DNA of 64,000 nucleotides from Leeia speluncae (lineage in GTDB: Bacteria; Pseudomonadota; Gammaproteobacteria; Burkholderiales; Leeiaceae), in the NCBI RefSeq assembly GCF_020564625.1, contig NZ_JAJBZT010000003.1, positions 356,326 through 420,325 of the forward strand. Direction: 5' to 3'. Made by a program: the position numbers and the translations under genes. Shown piece by piece: positions 53,674 through 63,903 of the stretch; position 1 is the first letter of the stretch, and each line of letters opens with the position of its first letter. The notes beneath the pieces are model-generated. The model had not been told where the DNA came from, did not search any database, and worked only from the letters and a program-made list of their open reading frames with translations.

Positions 53674-54750
53674 TTACACCGCTTGGTGAAATGGTTGACT
53701 TAATTCATGCACCGCTTCTACCAATGCGACAACATGCTCTGGGTTCGTATGTTGAGAAATGCCATGTCCCAAATTAAATACATGACCAGAACCTTGACCA
53801 AAACCAGTCAGAATTCGTCCCACCTCAGAGCGAATCGCTGCAGGTTCTGCAAATAAAGCGAGAGGATCAAAATTGCCTTGCAGTGCCACTTTATCGCCAA
53901 CCCTTGCACGCGCACTGGCAATATCCACCGTCCAGTCCAAACCAATCGCATCACAACCAATTGCCGCAATCTCCTCGAGCCACTGCCCACCACCTTTGGT
54001 AAAGACAATCACAGGAATCACATTGCCATCTTTATTTCGTTTTAGCCCTGCCACAATTTCAGCCATATAACTTAGCGAGAATTTTCGATACGCGTCTAGG
54101 CTCAGCATGCCACCCCATGTATCAAAAATCTGAACCGCTTGGGCGCCAGCATCAATTTGCGCATTCAGATAGTTGGTCACCGCTTTTGTCGTTACTTTTA
54201 AAATATGGTGCAACAAATCTGGGCGGTTATAAAGCATGGTTTTAGTCGTAGGGAAGCCATCTCCGCTACCTTCACCTTCTACCATATAGCAAGCCAAGGT
54301 AAATGGACTGCCGGTAAAACCAATCAACGGTACTCGGCCATCTAGTGCACGACGAATTTCACGCACGGCATCCATGACATATTTCAGCTCGCCTTCAGGA
54401 TCAGGCGCAGCTAAATTGAGAATATCTTTTTCATGGCGAAGCGGGCGTTCAAACTTTGGACCTTCCCCTTCCGCAAAATACAAACCCAAGCCCATTGCGT
54501 CTGGCACAGTCAAAATATCAGAGAACAGAATGGCCGCATCTAATGGAAAGCGCTCTAGAGGTTGAAGCGTCACTTCGGTTGCTAATGCAGGGTTCTTGCA
54601 CAGTTGCAAGAAAGAACCCGCTGTTTTTCGTGTTGCACAATATTCTGGCAAATACCTACCGGCCTGGCGCATCAACCACACAGGCGTCTTATCCACTGGC
54701 TGGCGTAATAAGGCACGCAGAAAGCGATCATTTTTAAGGTTTGTAGTCAT
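53674..54750 (-). CDS. hemE: uroporphyrinogen decarboxylase
   Basis: HemE decarboxylates uroporphyrinogen III to coproporphyrinogen III in heme synthesis. The 358-residue protein has the N-terminal [24 protein letters not shown] signature, [19 protein letters not shown] and the late HVFNLGHGI motif. ATG 54750 has AGAG upstream and gives the family start; an ATG 15 bases earlier is in frame. It is transcribed toward priA but is separated from it by a probable terminator. Confidence 0.96.
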   Translation of the reverse strand: MTTNLKNDRFLRALLRQPVDKTPVWLMRQAGRYLPEYCATRKTAGSFLQLCKNPALATEVTLQPLERFPLDAAILFSDILTVPDAMGLGLYFAEGEGPKFERPLRHEKDILNLAAPDPEGELKYVMDAVREIRRALDGRVPLIGFTGSPFTLACYMVEGEGSGDGFPTTKTMLYNRPDLLHHILKVTTKAVTNYLNAQIDAGAQAVQIFDTWGGMLSLDAYRKFSLSYMAEIVAGLKRNKDGNVIPVIVFTKGGGQWLEEIAAIGCDAIGLDWTVDIASARARVGDKVALQGNFDPLALFAEPAAIRSEVGRILTGFGQGSGHVFNLGHGISQHTNPEHVVALVEAVHELSQPFHQAV

Positions 54751-54895
54751 TGCAACACTCTGCATTGGTAAGAATGGTAAGCATTATACCGATAAGCAAC
54801 ACAACGGTCTTTGACTCATCACAGGAAATAGACGCAAAAGCATTTGTCCCCTAAGATGAAGCTTACATAAATTTACATCTATACAAGGCTTCAAA

Positions 54896-56212
54896 ATGAG
54901 AAAAGCCCAGCATTCGCGCTATTCAAGTTTACTCATTTCCTTACTTTTACTCTCTGCCCCTGCATTAGCCAATGAGCTTGACACGCTACTGGCAGAGATA
55001 ACCGGTAAAGATGCAGAAACGAGTTACAACCGCTTAATCAACGCAGAATCTCAGTTTGCGGGTACGCCATCATTTGATCATGCACTTGGAGTAGCCGCTT
55101 TAGAAAGCGGTCACTACTCGGAAGCAAGTTTTGCATTAGAGCGGGAAGTAGCGGCAGATCCGAATAATGCATCAGCCTATTTAGAGCTTGGTCGTGCCTA
55201 CCATGCCATGGGGGACTACCCTGCAGCAGAAGCCGCTTTCCAGCAAGTCGAGGCGAAAAATCCACCGGCAGAAGTCTTAAGCATTCTGGCCAAATACAGA
55301 ACCGCCCAATCCGCAGAAACAAGCAAGTTAAAAGGCAGTGTGTATTTCACACTAGGGCGAAGTAACAACCTTCCCGCAGGGCCTGCTGAATCCCCTCTCT
55401 ATTTCCCAATTGAACCGACCACCCCTGTCACGCTCGCTGACTACCAACAAGCCAAAGCAGATAGATACACGATGGCCGGCGCGACGCTTTCCTATTACAC
55501 CACTTTAAGTGGAAACTGGATTGCAGATATGGGTATTGGTGCATTAACCAAACACAATCACCGATTCACCAATCTAGATAATGATCAGTTTTCAGCCAAT
55601 TTAGGTGCAACTTACCAACAGCAAAATGACCGGGTTCGCTTTGGTTTGGCTTATACAAAAAACTATTTAGATAACAACGCCTATCTCAGCGACACACAAG
55701 CCAGCATAGACTGGGGACATCTGCTAAGTCCCAATAGTGAAATAACCATTTACGGTAAGCTCAACACTTACAACCAACTGCAATCAGATAACGACAGTAA
55801 ACGCTGGACGCTGGGCAGCCGATATGTTGAATCCTTTGAGGATTTGCCATTTAAGCCCATGCTACAAACAGGCTTTTACTTCGGATCTCAGAAATCAAAA
55901 CAATCTGCTAACAATTACACAAGCAACCATTTCTTGGGTTATCAACTCGGGGGGTTGTGGCAACTCAATGAGAAAACCGCAGCTTACCTAACGCTGGCAT
56001 ACGAGTGGAGAAAATACCTAGCCACGCATCCTCAGTATTTATCCACCAGAAAAGATGGGCAGTGGGATATCCGTTTAGGAATGAATTACTTGCTAGCTCC
56101 GCACCTAACGATTACCCCGCAGTTAAGCTGGACAAAGAATCGAAGCAATCAGGCAATTAGCCAATATAAACAAACACGTTTCGATCTGACCGTTAAATAT
56201 GACTTTGAATAA
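54896..56212 (+). CDS. secreted TPR plus outer-membrane beta-barrel-like protein
   Basis: The 438-residue protein has a signal peptide (about 1-25, ending PALANE) and tetratricopeptide-like repeats (about 55-125, with FDHALGVAALESGHYSEASFALEREV and NASAYLELGRAYHAMGDYPAAEAAF). Residues 145-438 alternate aromatic and polar residues as in an outer-membrane barrel, and the chain ends with a Phe-containing strand (LTVKYDFE). The TPR-then-barrel layout recalls the Slam lipoprotein-translocation family, but I cannot confirm this. The downstream FecR gene follows 11 bases later. Confidence 0.72.
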   Translation: MRKAQHSRYSSLLISLLLLSAPALANELDTLLAEITGKDAETSYNRLINAESQFAGTPSFDHALGVAALESGHYSEASFALEREVAADPNNASAYLELGRAYHAMGDYPAAEAAFQQVEAKNPPAEVLSILAKYRTAQSAETSKLKGSVYFTLGRSNNLPAGPAESPLYFPIEPTTPVTLADYQQAKADRYTMAGATLSYYTTLSGNWIADMGIGALTKHNHRFTNLDNDQFSANLGATYQQQNDRVRFGLAYTKNYLDNNAYLSDTQASIDWGHLLSPNSEITIYGKLNTYNQLQSDNDSKRWTLGSRYVESFEDLPFKPMLQTGFYFGSQKSKQSANNYTSNHFLGYQLGGLWQLNEKTAAYLTLAYEWRKYLATHPQYLSTRKDGQWDIRLGMNYLLAPHLTITPQLSWTKNRSNQAISQYKQTRFDLTVKYDFE

Positions 56213-56223
56213 GGCAGCAAATT

Positions 56224-56949
56224 ATGGCTAAGCAATGGCGTTCTAATTACACATTCAAAGTAATGGTCACACTCATTACTTTATTTCTTTGCCAAGCAGT
56301 AATGGCGGCAGCAGGTAAAGTGCTATTTGTTGTTGGTACGGTCAACATCACCAGCAATCAGCAAGTGCGCAGTGTCCAACAAGGAGCGGAAATTAACGCG
56401 CAAGACACGATCGAAACAAAAAGTAATGGTAAATTGCAGATTCGCTTTACCGATGGATCAATCGTTTCTTTATCGCCGAATACGCGCTTTTATGTAGAAC
56501 GTTATTTATTCAATGGTAAAAACGACGGTAATGAAACTGGCTTTTTTAGCCTCTTTAAAGGCACGTTTCGCACCGTCTCTGGCTTAATCGGCAAAGGCGC
56601 AAACAAAGACGCCTACAAAGTAAGTACCCCGACAGCAACCATCGGGATTAGAGGCACTGAATATACCGCAACAGAAGACAATGGATTAACCGTCCAAGTA
56701 CACAAAGGCGCGGTATTCGTCACCAACGAGGTTGGCGGAACATTAGTGGAACAAGGCAAACAAATTTATGTCCCCTCGCCAAGCAAACCGGCGAAGTTGA
56801 CCAATTTGGCAGCATCGGTAAGTACACCAACACAAACGCCAATTAGCCAAAGCGGTCTATCTAACGGCAGTTTACAAAATACGCGAGAGGTATGCGTAGA
56901 AACCGTTGCCAGTGGAGCAGGCACACTACGCTCTTGCTCTCAGTTCTAA
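56224..56949 (+). CDS. secreted FecR-domain protein
   Basis: The 241-residue protein has a signal peptide (about 1-29, AVMAAAG). A FecR domain follows (about 33-175), with the segment FTDGSIVSLSPNTRFYVERY and the core STPTATIGIRGTEYTATE, and then a Thr/Ser/Pro-rich tail with two cysteines (REVCVETV and LRSCSQF). There is no membrane segment, so it is a periplasmic or exported relative of FecR and not the membrane anti-sigma form. It shares the IxGxRGT core with the FecR protein at 46427. It is read 11 bases after the TPR/barrel gene. Confidence 0.82.
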   Translation: MAKQWRSNYTFKVMVTLITLFLCQAVMAAAGKVLFVVGTVNITSNQQVRSVQQGAEINAQDTIETKSNGKLQIRFTDGSIVSLSPNTRFYVERYLFNGKNDGNETGFFSLFKGTFRTVSGLIGKGANKDAYKVSTPTATIGIRGTEYTATEDNGLTVQVHKGAVFVTNEVGGTLVEQGKQIYVPSPSKPAKLTNLAASVSTPTQTPISQSGLSNGSLQNTREVCVETVASGAGTLRSCSQF

Positions 56950-56963
56950 AGCAAACGAACTAG

Positions 56964-56998
56964 CAAGCAGCAATGAGCACTACGCGAGTTGCTGCTTG
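56964..56998. terminator. convergent hairpin between FecR and rsuA genes
   Basis: CAAGCAGCAA (56964-56973) and TTGCTGCTTG (56989-56998) form a 10-base stem with a 15-base loop that includes the rsuA stop codon. No T-run follows, so it may only weakly terminate or protect 3' ends. Confidence 0.35.
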
Positions 56999-57675
56999 TC
57001 GATCAATGTCCAACCACTTGGGGCCAAATCCGATAAAGTAACCTGCCCAAATGAAGCACGATGCAAGGCCTCTACTCGATTCCCCACGGCCGCCACCATT
57101 CTTTTCACTTGATGATACTTTCCCTCTGCAATCACTAATCGTAATTCCAACGGAGAGATAATTTCTGCCTCAATCGCTGCGATTGGCTCATTTTCATCAT
57201 GTAATAGCACCCCCGCCAATAACGATTGGACGTTGTCCTCTGTAAGCGGATGTTTCACAGTCACGATATACGTTTTCGTCACATGCTTTTTAGGATGGGT
57301 CAGTGCGTGATTTAACACCCCATCATCCGTTAGTAATAAAACGCCTGTGGTATCCTGATCTAAACGGCCAACGCATTGAACCCCTCGGGCGATAAAATGC
57401 GCGGGCAGTAAGCTGTAAACAGAGGGATGATGAATCGGCTGGTGGGAACACTCATAGCCAGCCGGCTTATGAAGCAACACGTAGAGCTTTTCGTGGTACG
57501 TGAACAGCTCATCTTCTATCGTCCAACTCAGACCATCCACCATAAATGTCTGGTTCGGATTCGTCACCAACGCCCCATTTACACAAACGAGTGAATGACG
57601 AATCATCTGTTCGCATTGTTTACGACTACCCAAGCCTTGTGATTGAAGGATTTTACTTAAACTTAAAGGTTTCAT
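56980..57675 (-). CDS. rsuA: 16S rRNA pseudouridine(516) synthase
   Basis: The 231-residue protein has an N-terminal S4 RNA-binding domain (LSKILQSQGLGSRKQCEQMI) and a pseudouridine synthase catalytic domain with the active-site Asp in the GRLDQDTTGVLLLT motif, then LVIAEGKYHQVKRMVAAVG. The size and layout match RsuA, which modifies U516 of 16S rRNA; RluB, RluE or RluF are less likely. ATG 57675 overlaps the ArsC-like gene's stop by four bases, so the two are translated in tandem. Confidence 0.9.
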   Translation of the reverse strand: MKPLSLSKILQSQGLGSRKQCEQMIRHSLVCVNGALVTNPNQTFMVDGLSWTIEDELFTYHEKLYVLLHKPAGYECSHQPIHHPSVYSLLPAHFIARGVQCVGRLDQDTTGVLLLTDDGVLNHALTHPKKHVTKTYIVTVKHPLTEDNVQSLLAGVLLHDENEPIAAIEAEIISPLELRLVIAEGKYHQVKRMVAAVGNRVEALHRASFGQVTLSDLAPSGWTLIDKQQLA

Positions 57676-58037
57676 GACGCTAGTGCACTTATCCATGCTT
57701 GGATTGACTCTGGCGGACGGCCAATTTTAGCCGTGTCACCAATCACAACAATTGGGCGCTCCATCAAGATAGGATGTTTCGTCATCGCATCCAAATACTC
57801 AGCCTGAGACAGACCTTCTTGATCGAGCCCAAGCTCAGCAAATAGTGCATCTTTCGTTCGCATCATTTCTTTAGGATGCAGAATGCCTAGTTGATTCATC
57901 AATACACTCAACTCAGCTTGAGTCAGTGGGTTTTCGACATACAAACGTACATCAACAGATAATTGAGCCGCGTCCAACAATTCAGCCACCGCACGAGATT
58001 TCGAACAAGCGGAATAGTGGTAAAGTGTCACATTCAT
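57672..58037 (-). CDS. ArsC/Spx-family arsenate reductase-like protein
   Basis: The 121-residue protein has the ArsC-type active-site loop with Cys11 (YSACSKSR), the LYVENPLTQAELSVLMNQLG helix and the late MTKHPILMERPIVVIGDTAKIGRPPE motif. The three-Arg substrate site is partly kept. It may reduce arsenate with glutaredoxin, as YfgD/ArsC-type proteins do, but the true substrate is not proved and no ars genes are nearby. It is upstream of rsuA with an ATGA overlap and divergent from slyX. Confidence 0.85.
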   Translation of the reverse strand: MNVTLYHYSACSKSRAVAELLDAAQLSVDVRLYVENPLTQAELSVLMNQLGILHPKEMMRTKDALFAELGLDQEGLSQAEYLDAMTKHPILMERPIVVIGDTAKIGRPPESIQAWISALAS

Positions 58038-58092
58038 TTATTAGCATTCTTTCTTTGCCGTTATCGTGCAAATAACCTAGAGAACATCGTCT

Positions 58093-58305
58093 ATGGAACA
58101 GGATCTTCAGACCAGAATTGAAAATCTGGAAATTAAATTTTCACATCAAGATGACTTATTAGACACACTGAACACCATCGTTGCCAAGCAACAGATGCAA
58201 ATTGATTTACTAAGTAGGCAACTACTACTTGTTGCCGATCAATTGCGACAACAAGAACCCCATCGTCCATTAAATCCAGTCGATGAGATTCCGCCTCACT
58301 ATTGA
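58093..58305 (+). CDS. slyX: SlyX family protein
   Basis: The 70-residue coiled-coil protein has the SlyX pattern: RIENLEIKFSHQDDLLDTLNTIVAKQQMQIDLLSRQLLLVADQL and a C-terminal Pro/His tail ending PPHY. Function is unknown. It is divergent from the ArsC-like gene and overlaps the convergent flavoprotein gene by seven bases at its end. Confidence 0.88.
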   Translation: MEQDLQTRIENLEIKFSHQDDLLDTLNTIVAKQQMQIDLLSRQLLLVADQLRQQEPHRPLNPVDEIPPHY

Positions 58306-59540
58306 TTCGCTTGTAGCCACTCTAAGATACCGTGCGCAGCGTACCGACCGGAAGCTAAGGTAGCCGTCAGCAAATACCCACCAGTTGGCGCATCCCAGTC
58401 CAGCATTTCCCCGGCACAAAATACGCCGGGTAACTGTTTTAGCATTAACCGATGAGAAAGTGATTGTTCACTCACTCCACCAGCGGTACTAATTGCCTCA
58501 TCCATGGGTTGCATACCAGTGAGTGCTATCTCATAGTTTTTTAAGGTTGAGGCAACTAAAGAGAGATCATCCAATTGGTGCGGCAACAGTTTCTCTCGTA
58601 GCAATCCAAACCTCACGGCATCTAACTTCAATTTAGAAGCAAAAAATGAAGAGAGGGACTTCGCACCACGTCCAGCACCGAGAAGAGAGTGAATTTTCTC
58701 GATAGAAAAGTCTGGCAACAAATCAAGCGACAATCGCGCCACCCCTGTTTGCAAATAGGCCGTCCTGAGTGCGTGTCCTAATGCATAAATGAGGCCACCT
58801 TCAATACCAAATTGGGTAAGCATTGCCTCCCCTTTTTTGGCAACGAGCGTATCTTGATGAGGCACAATTACTTTCGCAGCAATATTCTTTAGCGCCTTGC
58901 CCTGATATTTCTCTTTAAAGTAGTCCGACCACTGACATTGAAAACCTACATTACTAGCGACGAGTGGGGTGATGTCAACTTGTTGGTCTGCTAAATGTTT
59001 AACCCAAGCACCATCCGAGCCGAGTTTCGCCCAGCTCCCGCCACCGAGAGCTAGCAAAGTGGCTTTTGCGTTAATTTTTAGATGCCCATTCGGAGAAGAA
59101 AACAATAGCGCCCCATCATCCCAACCTAGCCACCGATGCCGTACATGAATGCGAACACCTTGCTCTCGAAGTCTATGCAACCATGCGCGCAACAAAGGAG
59201 CGGCCTTCATCTCTTTCGGGAATACACGCCCAGAAGAGCCAACAAACGTCGAGGCGCCTAATTCATCCGCCCAGGCTCGAAGCGCATCCGCATCCCACTC
59301 GGCTAGCCAATCATTGACGAGCACAGCCCCTTCAGGATACCGCGTAATAAAGTCTGCCTTTGGCTCAGAATGAGTAATATTCATCCCGCCCACGCCAGCG
59401 AGCAAGAACTTACGCCCAACAGAAGGCATCGCATCATATAAATCGACTTGCACACCTTGGCGAGACAGCACTTCTGCGGCCATTAACCCTGCTGGGCCAC
59501 CTCCAATAATGGCAACCGTCACCTGTTGTTCCAATAGCAT
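58299..59540 (-). CDS. HI0933-family FAD-dependent flavoprotein
   Basis: The 413-residue protein has an N-terminal Rossmann FAD motif IIGGGPAGLMAAEVLSRQG, a second segment LLAGVGGMNITHSE, and near the C-terminus CAGEMLDWDAPTGGYLLTATLASG, the signature of the HI0933/YhiN family. Substrate unknown. ATG 59540 follows the metH stop by one base; a longer TTG start 21 bases earlier overlaps metH. It follows metH on the same transcript and ends against slyX. Confidence 0.9.
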   Translation of the reverse strand: MLLEQQVTVAIIGGGPAGLMAAEVLSRQGVQVDLYDAMPSVGRKFLLAGVGGMNITHSEPKADFITRYPEGAVLVNDWLAEWDADALRAWADELGASTFVGSSGRVFPKEMKAAPLLRAWLHRLREQGVRIHVRHRWLGWDDGALLFSSPNGHLKINAKATLLALGGGSWAKLGSDGAWVKHLADQQVDITPLVASNVGFQCQWSDYFKEKYQGKALKNIAAKVIVPHQDTLVAKKGEAMLTQFGIEGGLIYALGHALRTAYLQTGVARLSLDLLPDFSIEKIHSLLGAGRGAKSLSSFFASKLKLDAVRFGLLREKLLPHQLDDLSLVASTLKNYEIALTGMQPMDEAISTAGGVSEQSLSHRLMLKQLPGVFCAGEMLDWDAPTGGYLLTATLASGRYAAHGILEWLQANQ

Positions 59541-59541
59541 A

Positions 59542-62500
59542 TTAATCAGGGTTATATCCAAGGGTAGGCGCTAAATCGCGCTCAGCTTGCGACTGCAGCA
59601 CGCCTCTACGTTTTGTATATTCCTCCACCTGATCTTTATCGATCTTGCCAACCGCAAAATAACGGCTTTCAGGATGGCTAAAGTAAAATCCCGAGACGGC
59701 AGCGGTTGGAAGCATCGCATACCCTTCTGTTAGCGTCATACCAATGGAAGGTGCATCCAGCAAATTAAACAATCCTGTTTTAGGCGTGTGGTCTGGGCAT
59801 GCGGGGTAACCAGGCGCCGGACGAATGCCCACATACTTTTCATCAATCAGGGCATCATTATCCAGCGCTTCATCTTTTGCATAACCCCAAATTTCACGGC
59901 GAACTTTGGCATGCATGTACTCGGCAAAAGCCTCCGCAAAACGATCAGCTAAGGCCTTCACCATAATGGCGCTATAGTCATCATTATTTTGCTCAAAGCG
60001 ATCGACATGCGGGTCAATGCCAATGCCACCGGTCACCGCAAATGCACCAATGTAATCCTTGATACCAGACTCTTTTGGCGCAATAAAGTCAGCCAAACAC
60101 CAGTTCGGCTTCCCTGCACCTTTTACATTCTGCTGACGTAGGTTATGCCAAGTCATTAAGCATTCGCCTGTTTCAGGAGAGTAAATCTCAATATCCTCAC
60201 CATTCACCGAATTAGCAGGGAACAATCCAATCACACCATTCGCTTGTACCCATTTTTCGGCAACCATTTTTTCCAGCATGACTTGCGCATCGGCAAACAG
60301 CGAACGAGCAGACTCTCCCACCACGTCATCCTCTAAAATACGAGGATATTTACCAAATAATTCCCACGCATTAAAGAACGGACTCCAGTCGATAAACGGA
60401 ACCAACGCCTCTAAAGGTACATTTTCAAACTTCATCACACCTAGCTGATTAGGTTTTGGCGGTGTGTAAGCTGACCAGTCATAATTCATTGCCGGTGCAA
60501 AACCATTTGCTCGTGCATCTGCAATGGGCACAAACTTAGTTTTATCTTTGTTTGCATGAATAAAGCGAATATTCTCGTACTCAGCTCTCACTTTGGCGAC
60601 AAAATCGGGCTTCAACTCATCAGATAATAAGTTAGAGCAAACACCTACCGCACGACTGGCATCTGGTACATAGATCACATGGCCACTTGGGTAATTTGGC
60701 TCAATTTTCACCGCTGTGTGGACTTTCGATGTCGTCGCACCGCCGATAAGAAGAGGAATAGTGAAGCCTTGACGCTCCATTTCTTTCCCCATATGCGCCA
60801 TTTCTTCTAGCGAGGGAGTAATCAGTCCAGACAAGCCAATAATATCGGCATTAATTTCTTTCGCTGCATCCAGAATTTTCTGAGCAGGAACCATCACACC
60901 CAAGTCGGTCACTTGGTAGTTATTACAACGTAAGACGACGCCAACAATGTTTTTACCAATATCATGCACGTCACCTTTCACGGTCGCCATGATGATCTTA
61001 CCTTTAGCAGGCGCATCCGCCAGCCCCATACGGATCTTTTCTTCATCAATATAAGGTTCTAGGTAGGCAACGGCGGCTTTCATCACGCGGGCAGACTTCA
61101 CCACCTGCGGCAAGAACATTTTACCCGCGCCAAATAAATCACCAACCACGTTCATGCCGTTCATTAACGGGCCTTCAATCACATGAATCGGTCGCTCACT
61201 GGTTGACCTAGCTTCCTCAGTATCTTCTACAATAAACGTCGTAATACCTTTGACTAGTGCATGCGTAATACGCTCTTGCAATGTGCCATTTCTCCAGCTT
61301 AAATCTTCAGCTGATTTTTGGTTTGCATCACCACGGAAGGTTTCCGCTAGCGAAATCAATAGTTCAGTCGCATCACCGCCATCTTTCGGTGTACGCATTA
61401 ACACCACATCTTCAATACGCTCACGCAAAGCAGCATCGACTTCTTCGTACACTTCCAATGCACCAGCGTTCACAATCCCCATTGTCATCCCACGCGCAAT
61501 CGCGTGATAGAGGAAAACGGCATGAATCGCTTCGCGTACTTTATTATTGCCACGGAAACTAAAAGATACGTTTGACACGCCTCCAGAGATCTTTGCGTGC
61601 GGAAGATTTTGCTTAATCCAACCCGTTGCCTCAATAAAATCCAAACCATACCGGGCATGTTCTTCAATACCAGTAGCAACAGCAAAGATATTCGGATCAA
61701 AAATAATATCTTCAGGCGGATAACCAATCTCATCCACCAACATACGGTAACTGCGCTCACAAATTTCAACTTTGCGCTTATATGTATCTGCCTGACCTGT
61801 CTCGTCAAATGCCATAACAATCACTGCTGCGCCATAGCTTCGCAACAATTCGGCATGATGCCTAAATTGCTCTTCACCCTCTTTCAGAGAGATAGAGTTG
61901 ACAATGCATTTACCCTGAACACACTTTAACCCCGCCTCAATTACTTCCCATTTAGACGAGTCAATCATGATAGGAACACGGCTGATGTCTGGTTCTGCAG
62001 CAATCAAATTCAGAAAGGTCACCATGGCATGCTTAGCATCTAGCATGCCTTCGTCCATGTTGATATCAATAATCTGCGCACCATTCTCAACTTGTTGGCG
62101 AGCAACCTCCAACGCAGCAGGATAGTCCCCCGCCAAAATCAAACGAGCAAATGCTTTTGAACCTGTAACGTTTGTCCGCTCACCAACGTTCACAAACAAA
62201 TCAGTATCACCAATATTGAATGGCTCTAAACCTGACAAGCGACATTTCGCTTCAATTTCAGGCAATGGGCGAGGAGGAAGATCTTTGACCGCTGCATAAA
62301 TAGCCGCGATATGCTCAGGCGTTGTGCCACAGCAGCCACCAATAATGTTGGTTAGACCACTGGCCGCCCATTCCTTAACTTGTATCGCCATGTCTTCAGG
62401 GCCAAGGTCATAGCCACCGAATGCATTAGGTAAACCTGCATTTGCATGTACAGACACAAATGTCGAAGAAATTCTCGACATTTCTTCAACATAGGGGCGC

Positions 62501-63273
62501 AACAAATCAGGGCCTAAAGCACAGTTCAGACCAAAACTGATCGCATCAGAATGAGAGAGAGAGTTATAGAATGCTTCTGTGGTTTGACCTGTCAACGTAC
62601 GACCAGACTGGTCTGTAATCGTCCCAGAAATCATCACAGGAACTGAAACCGCATGCTCTTTAAAATACTGCCTAATCGCAAATACCGCTGCCTTAGCATT
62701 TAAGGTATCGAAGATGGTTTCAACAAGAAGTAGATCTGCCCCACCTTGCAATAACCCATCAATGGCCTCAGTGTAAGACTCTACCAATAGATCAAACGTT
62801 ACATTCCTAAAGCCAGGATCATTTACATCCGGGCTAATAGAACAGGTGCGGTTTGTTGGGCCTAAGACACCAGCACAAAACCGTGGTTTTGCAGGGTTTT
62901 TAGCCGTCTCAGCAACGCAGAGATCTTTCACTAACTTCGCGGAAGCAAAGTTAAGCTCCCATACCAAAGACTCCATCTCATAATCCGCCATCGCAATCGA
63001 TGTCGCATTAAACGAGTTGGTTTCGACAATATCAGCGCCAGCATCCAGATAGGCCTGATGAATATCCGAAATTATCTTCGGTTGCGTCAGCACTAATAAG
63101 TCATTATTTCCTTTGAGATCACATTGCCAATCCGCAAAACGTTCGCCTCGATATGCAGCTTCATCGAGACTATGGCGTTGAATCATCGTTCCCATCCCGC
63201 CATCAAGAATCAATATATTCTTTTTCAGAAGGGAAACAATTTCATCACGGCGGTTGACGATAGAATTTTTCAT
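59542..63273 (-). CDS. metH: cobalamin-dependent methionine synthase
   Basis: MetH transfers a methyl group from 5-methyltetrahydrofolate to homocysteine via cobalamin. The 1243-residue chain has all four modules. The homocysteine domain (about 1-340) carries zinc ligands in GLNCALG and [11 protein letters not shown], and the pterin domain (about 360-620) follows. The B12 cap and binding domains (about 660-890) contain [11 protein letters not shown], whose His ligates cobalt. The activation domain (about 910-1243) has the SAM-binding [17 protein letters not shown]. It is full-length, with no frameshift. The 126-base gap before it shows no cobalamin riboswitch. Confidence 0.97.
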   Translation of the reverse strand: MKNSIVNRRDEIVSLLKKNILILDGGMGTMIQRHSLDEAAYRGERFADWQCDLKGNNDLLVLTQPKIISDIHQAYLDAGADIVETNSFNATSIAMADYEMESLVWELNFASAKLVKDLCVAETAKNPAKPRFCAGVLGPTNRTCSISPDVNDPGFRNVTFDLLVESYTEAIDGLLQGGADLLLVETIFDTLNAKAAVFAIRQYFKEHAVSVPVMISGTITDQSGRTLTGQTTEAFYNSLSHSDAISFGLNCALGPDLLRPYVEEMSRISSTFVSVHANAGLPNAFGGYDLGPEDMAIQVKEWAASGLTNIIGGCCGTTPEHIAAIYAAVKDLPPRPLPEIEAKCRLSGLEPFNIGDTDLFVNVGERTNVTGSKAFARLILAGDYPAALEVARQQVENGAQIIDINMDEGMLDAKHAMVTFLNLIAAEPDISRVPIMIDSSKWEVIEAGLKCVQGKCIVNSISLKEGEEQFRHHAELLRSYGAAVIVMAFDETGQADTYKRKVEICERSYRMLVDEIGYPPEDIIFDPNIFAVATGIEEHARYGLDFIEATGWIKQNLPHAKISGGVSNVSFSFRGNNKVREAIHAVFLYHAIARGMTMGIVNAGALEVYEEVDAALRERIEDVVLMRTPKDGGDATELLISLAETFRGDANQKSAEDLSWRNGTLQERITHALVKGITTFIVEDTEEARSTSERPIHVIEGPLMNGMNVVGDLFGAGKMFLPQVVKSARVMKAAVAYLEPYIDEEKIRMGLADAPAKGKIIMATVKGDVHDIGKNIVGVVLRCNNYQVTDLGVMVPAQKILDAAKEINADIIGLSGLITPSLEEMAHMGKEMERQGFTIPLLIGGATTSKVHTAVKIEPNYPSGHVIYVPDASRAVGVCSNLLSDELKPDFVAKVRAEYENIRFIHANKDKTKFVPIADARANGFAPAMNYDWSAYTPPKPNQLGVMKFENVPLEALVPFIDWSPFFNAWELFGKYPRILEDDVVGESARSLFADAQVMLEKMVAEKWVQANGVIGLFPANSVNGEDIEIYSPETGECLMTWHNLRQQNVKGAGKPNWCLADFIAPKESGIKDYIGAFAVTGGIGIDPHVDRFEQNNDDYSAIMVKALADRFAEAFAEYMHAKVRREIWGYAKDEALDNDALIDEKYVGIRPAPGYPACPDHTPKTGLFNLLDAPSIGMTLTEGYAMLPTAAVSGFYFSHPESRYFAVGKIDKDQVEEYTKRRGVLQSQAERDLAPTLGYNPD

Positions 63274-63399
63274 AGGAAACAGCTTTATCTATTAAATATA
63301 TTTGATTATTTTAACATGTCAGCGCCCAAAAAAATCCGCGAGCACTTTACGTTTAGAAAGAAGACTGCTAATTTCACAACAAGGGATAGAGGGTATGCC

Positions 63400-63903
63400 A
63401 TGAACTCAACACGTCGTCATTTTTTGATCACTTCGACAGCATTTAGCCTAGCATTACTTGCAGGATGTAGCACATCGAAACCACCGATAAAACAATCCCA
63501 AAGCAAAAGCCAACTACAAATAGACAACAAATACAGACAAGACATTGTATTGTCTGCACTAGGTTTAGTAGGCACACCTTATAAATATGGGGGGGCCTCA
63601 GATAATGGGTTTGATTGTAGTGGCCTAACAAGATTTATTTTCCAGCAAGCCACAAACATCAGTTTGCCGCACAATGCCGCAGCACAATTCAAACTTGGCC
63701 GAATGTTGTCGATTCAATCCCTAGAACAAGGCGATCTTGTCTTCTTCAATACCAATGGAAACGCACATAGCCACATGGGCATTTATATTGGCAACCAACA
63801 GTTTGTTCACGCCCCTAGTTCAGGCGGCAATGTAAGAGTAGATCAATTAGCGGCAAAATATTATGCACAACGATTCGATGGCGCAGTTAGTTTATTTGCT
63901 TAA
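63400..63903 (+). CDS. NlpC/P60-family lipoprotein endopeptidase
   Basis: The 167-residue protein has a lipoprotein signal peptide with the lipobox LLAGC (Cys23), so it should be acylated (Lnt, in this window, would finish that step). The NlpC/P60 domain has the catalytic Cys73 (GFDCSGLTRF), His125 in SHMGIYIG and a third polar residue at His137. It is predicted to cleave peptidoglycan stem peptides. ATG 63400 has GAGGG upstream; a longer open frame runs back through the metH start region but is not a gene. It is divergent from metH. Confidence 0.9.
   Translation: MNSTRRHFLITSTAFSLALLAGCSTSKPPIKQSQSKSQLQIDNKYRQDIVLSALGLVGTPYKYGGASDNGFDCSGLTRFIFQQATNISLPHNAAAQFKLGRMLSIQSLEQGDLVFFNTNGNAHSHMGIYIGNQQFVHAPSSGGNVRVDQLAAKYYAQRFDGAVSLFA

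Noticed and set aside
63274..63399. possible cobalamin or SAM riboswitch before metH
   Set aside because: Only 126 bases separate metH from the divergent lipoprotein gene, and they contain no B12-box or SAM-like stem pattern that I can see.
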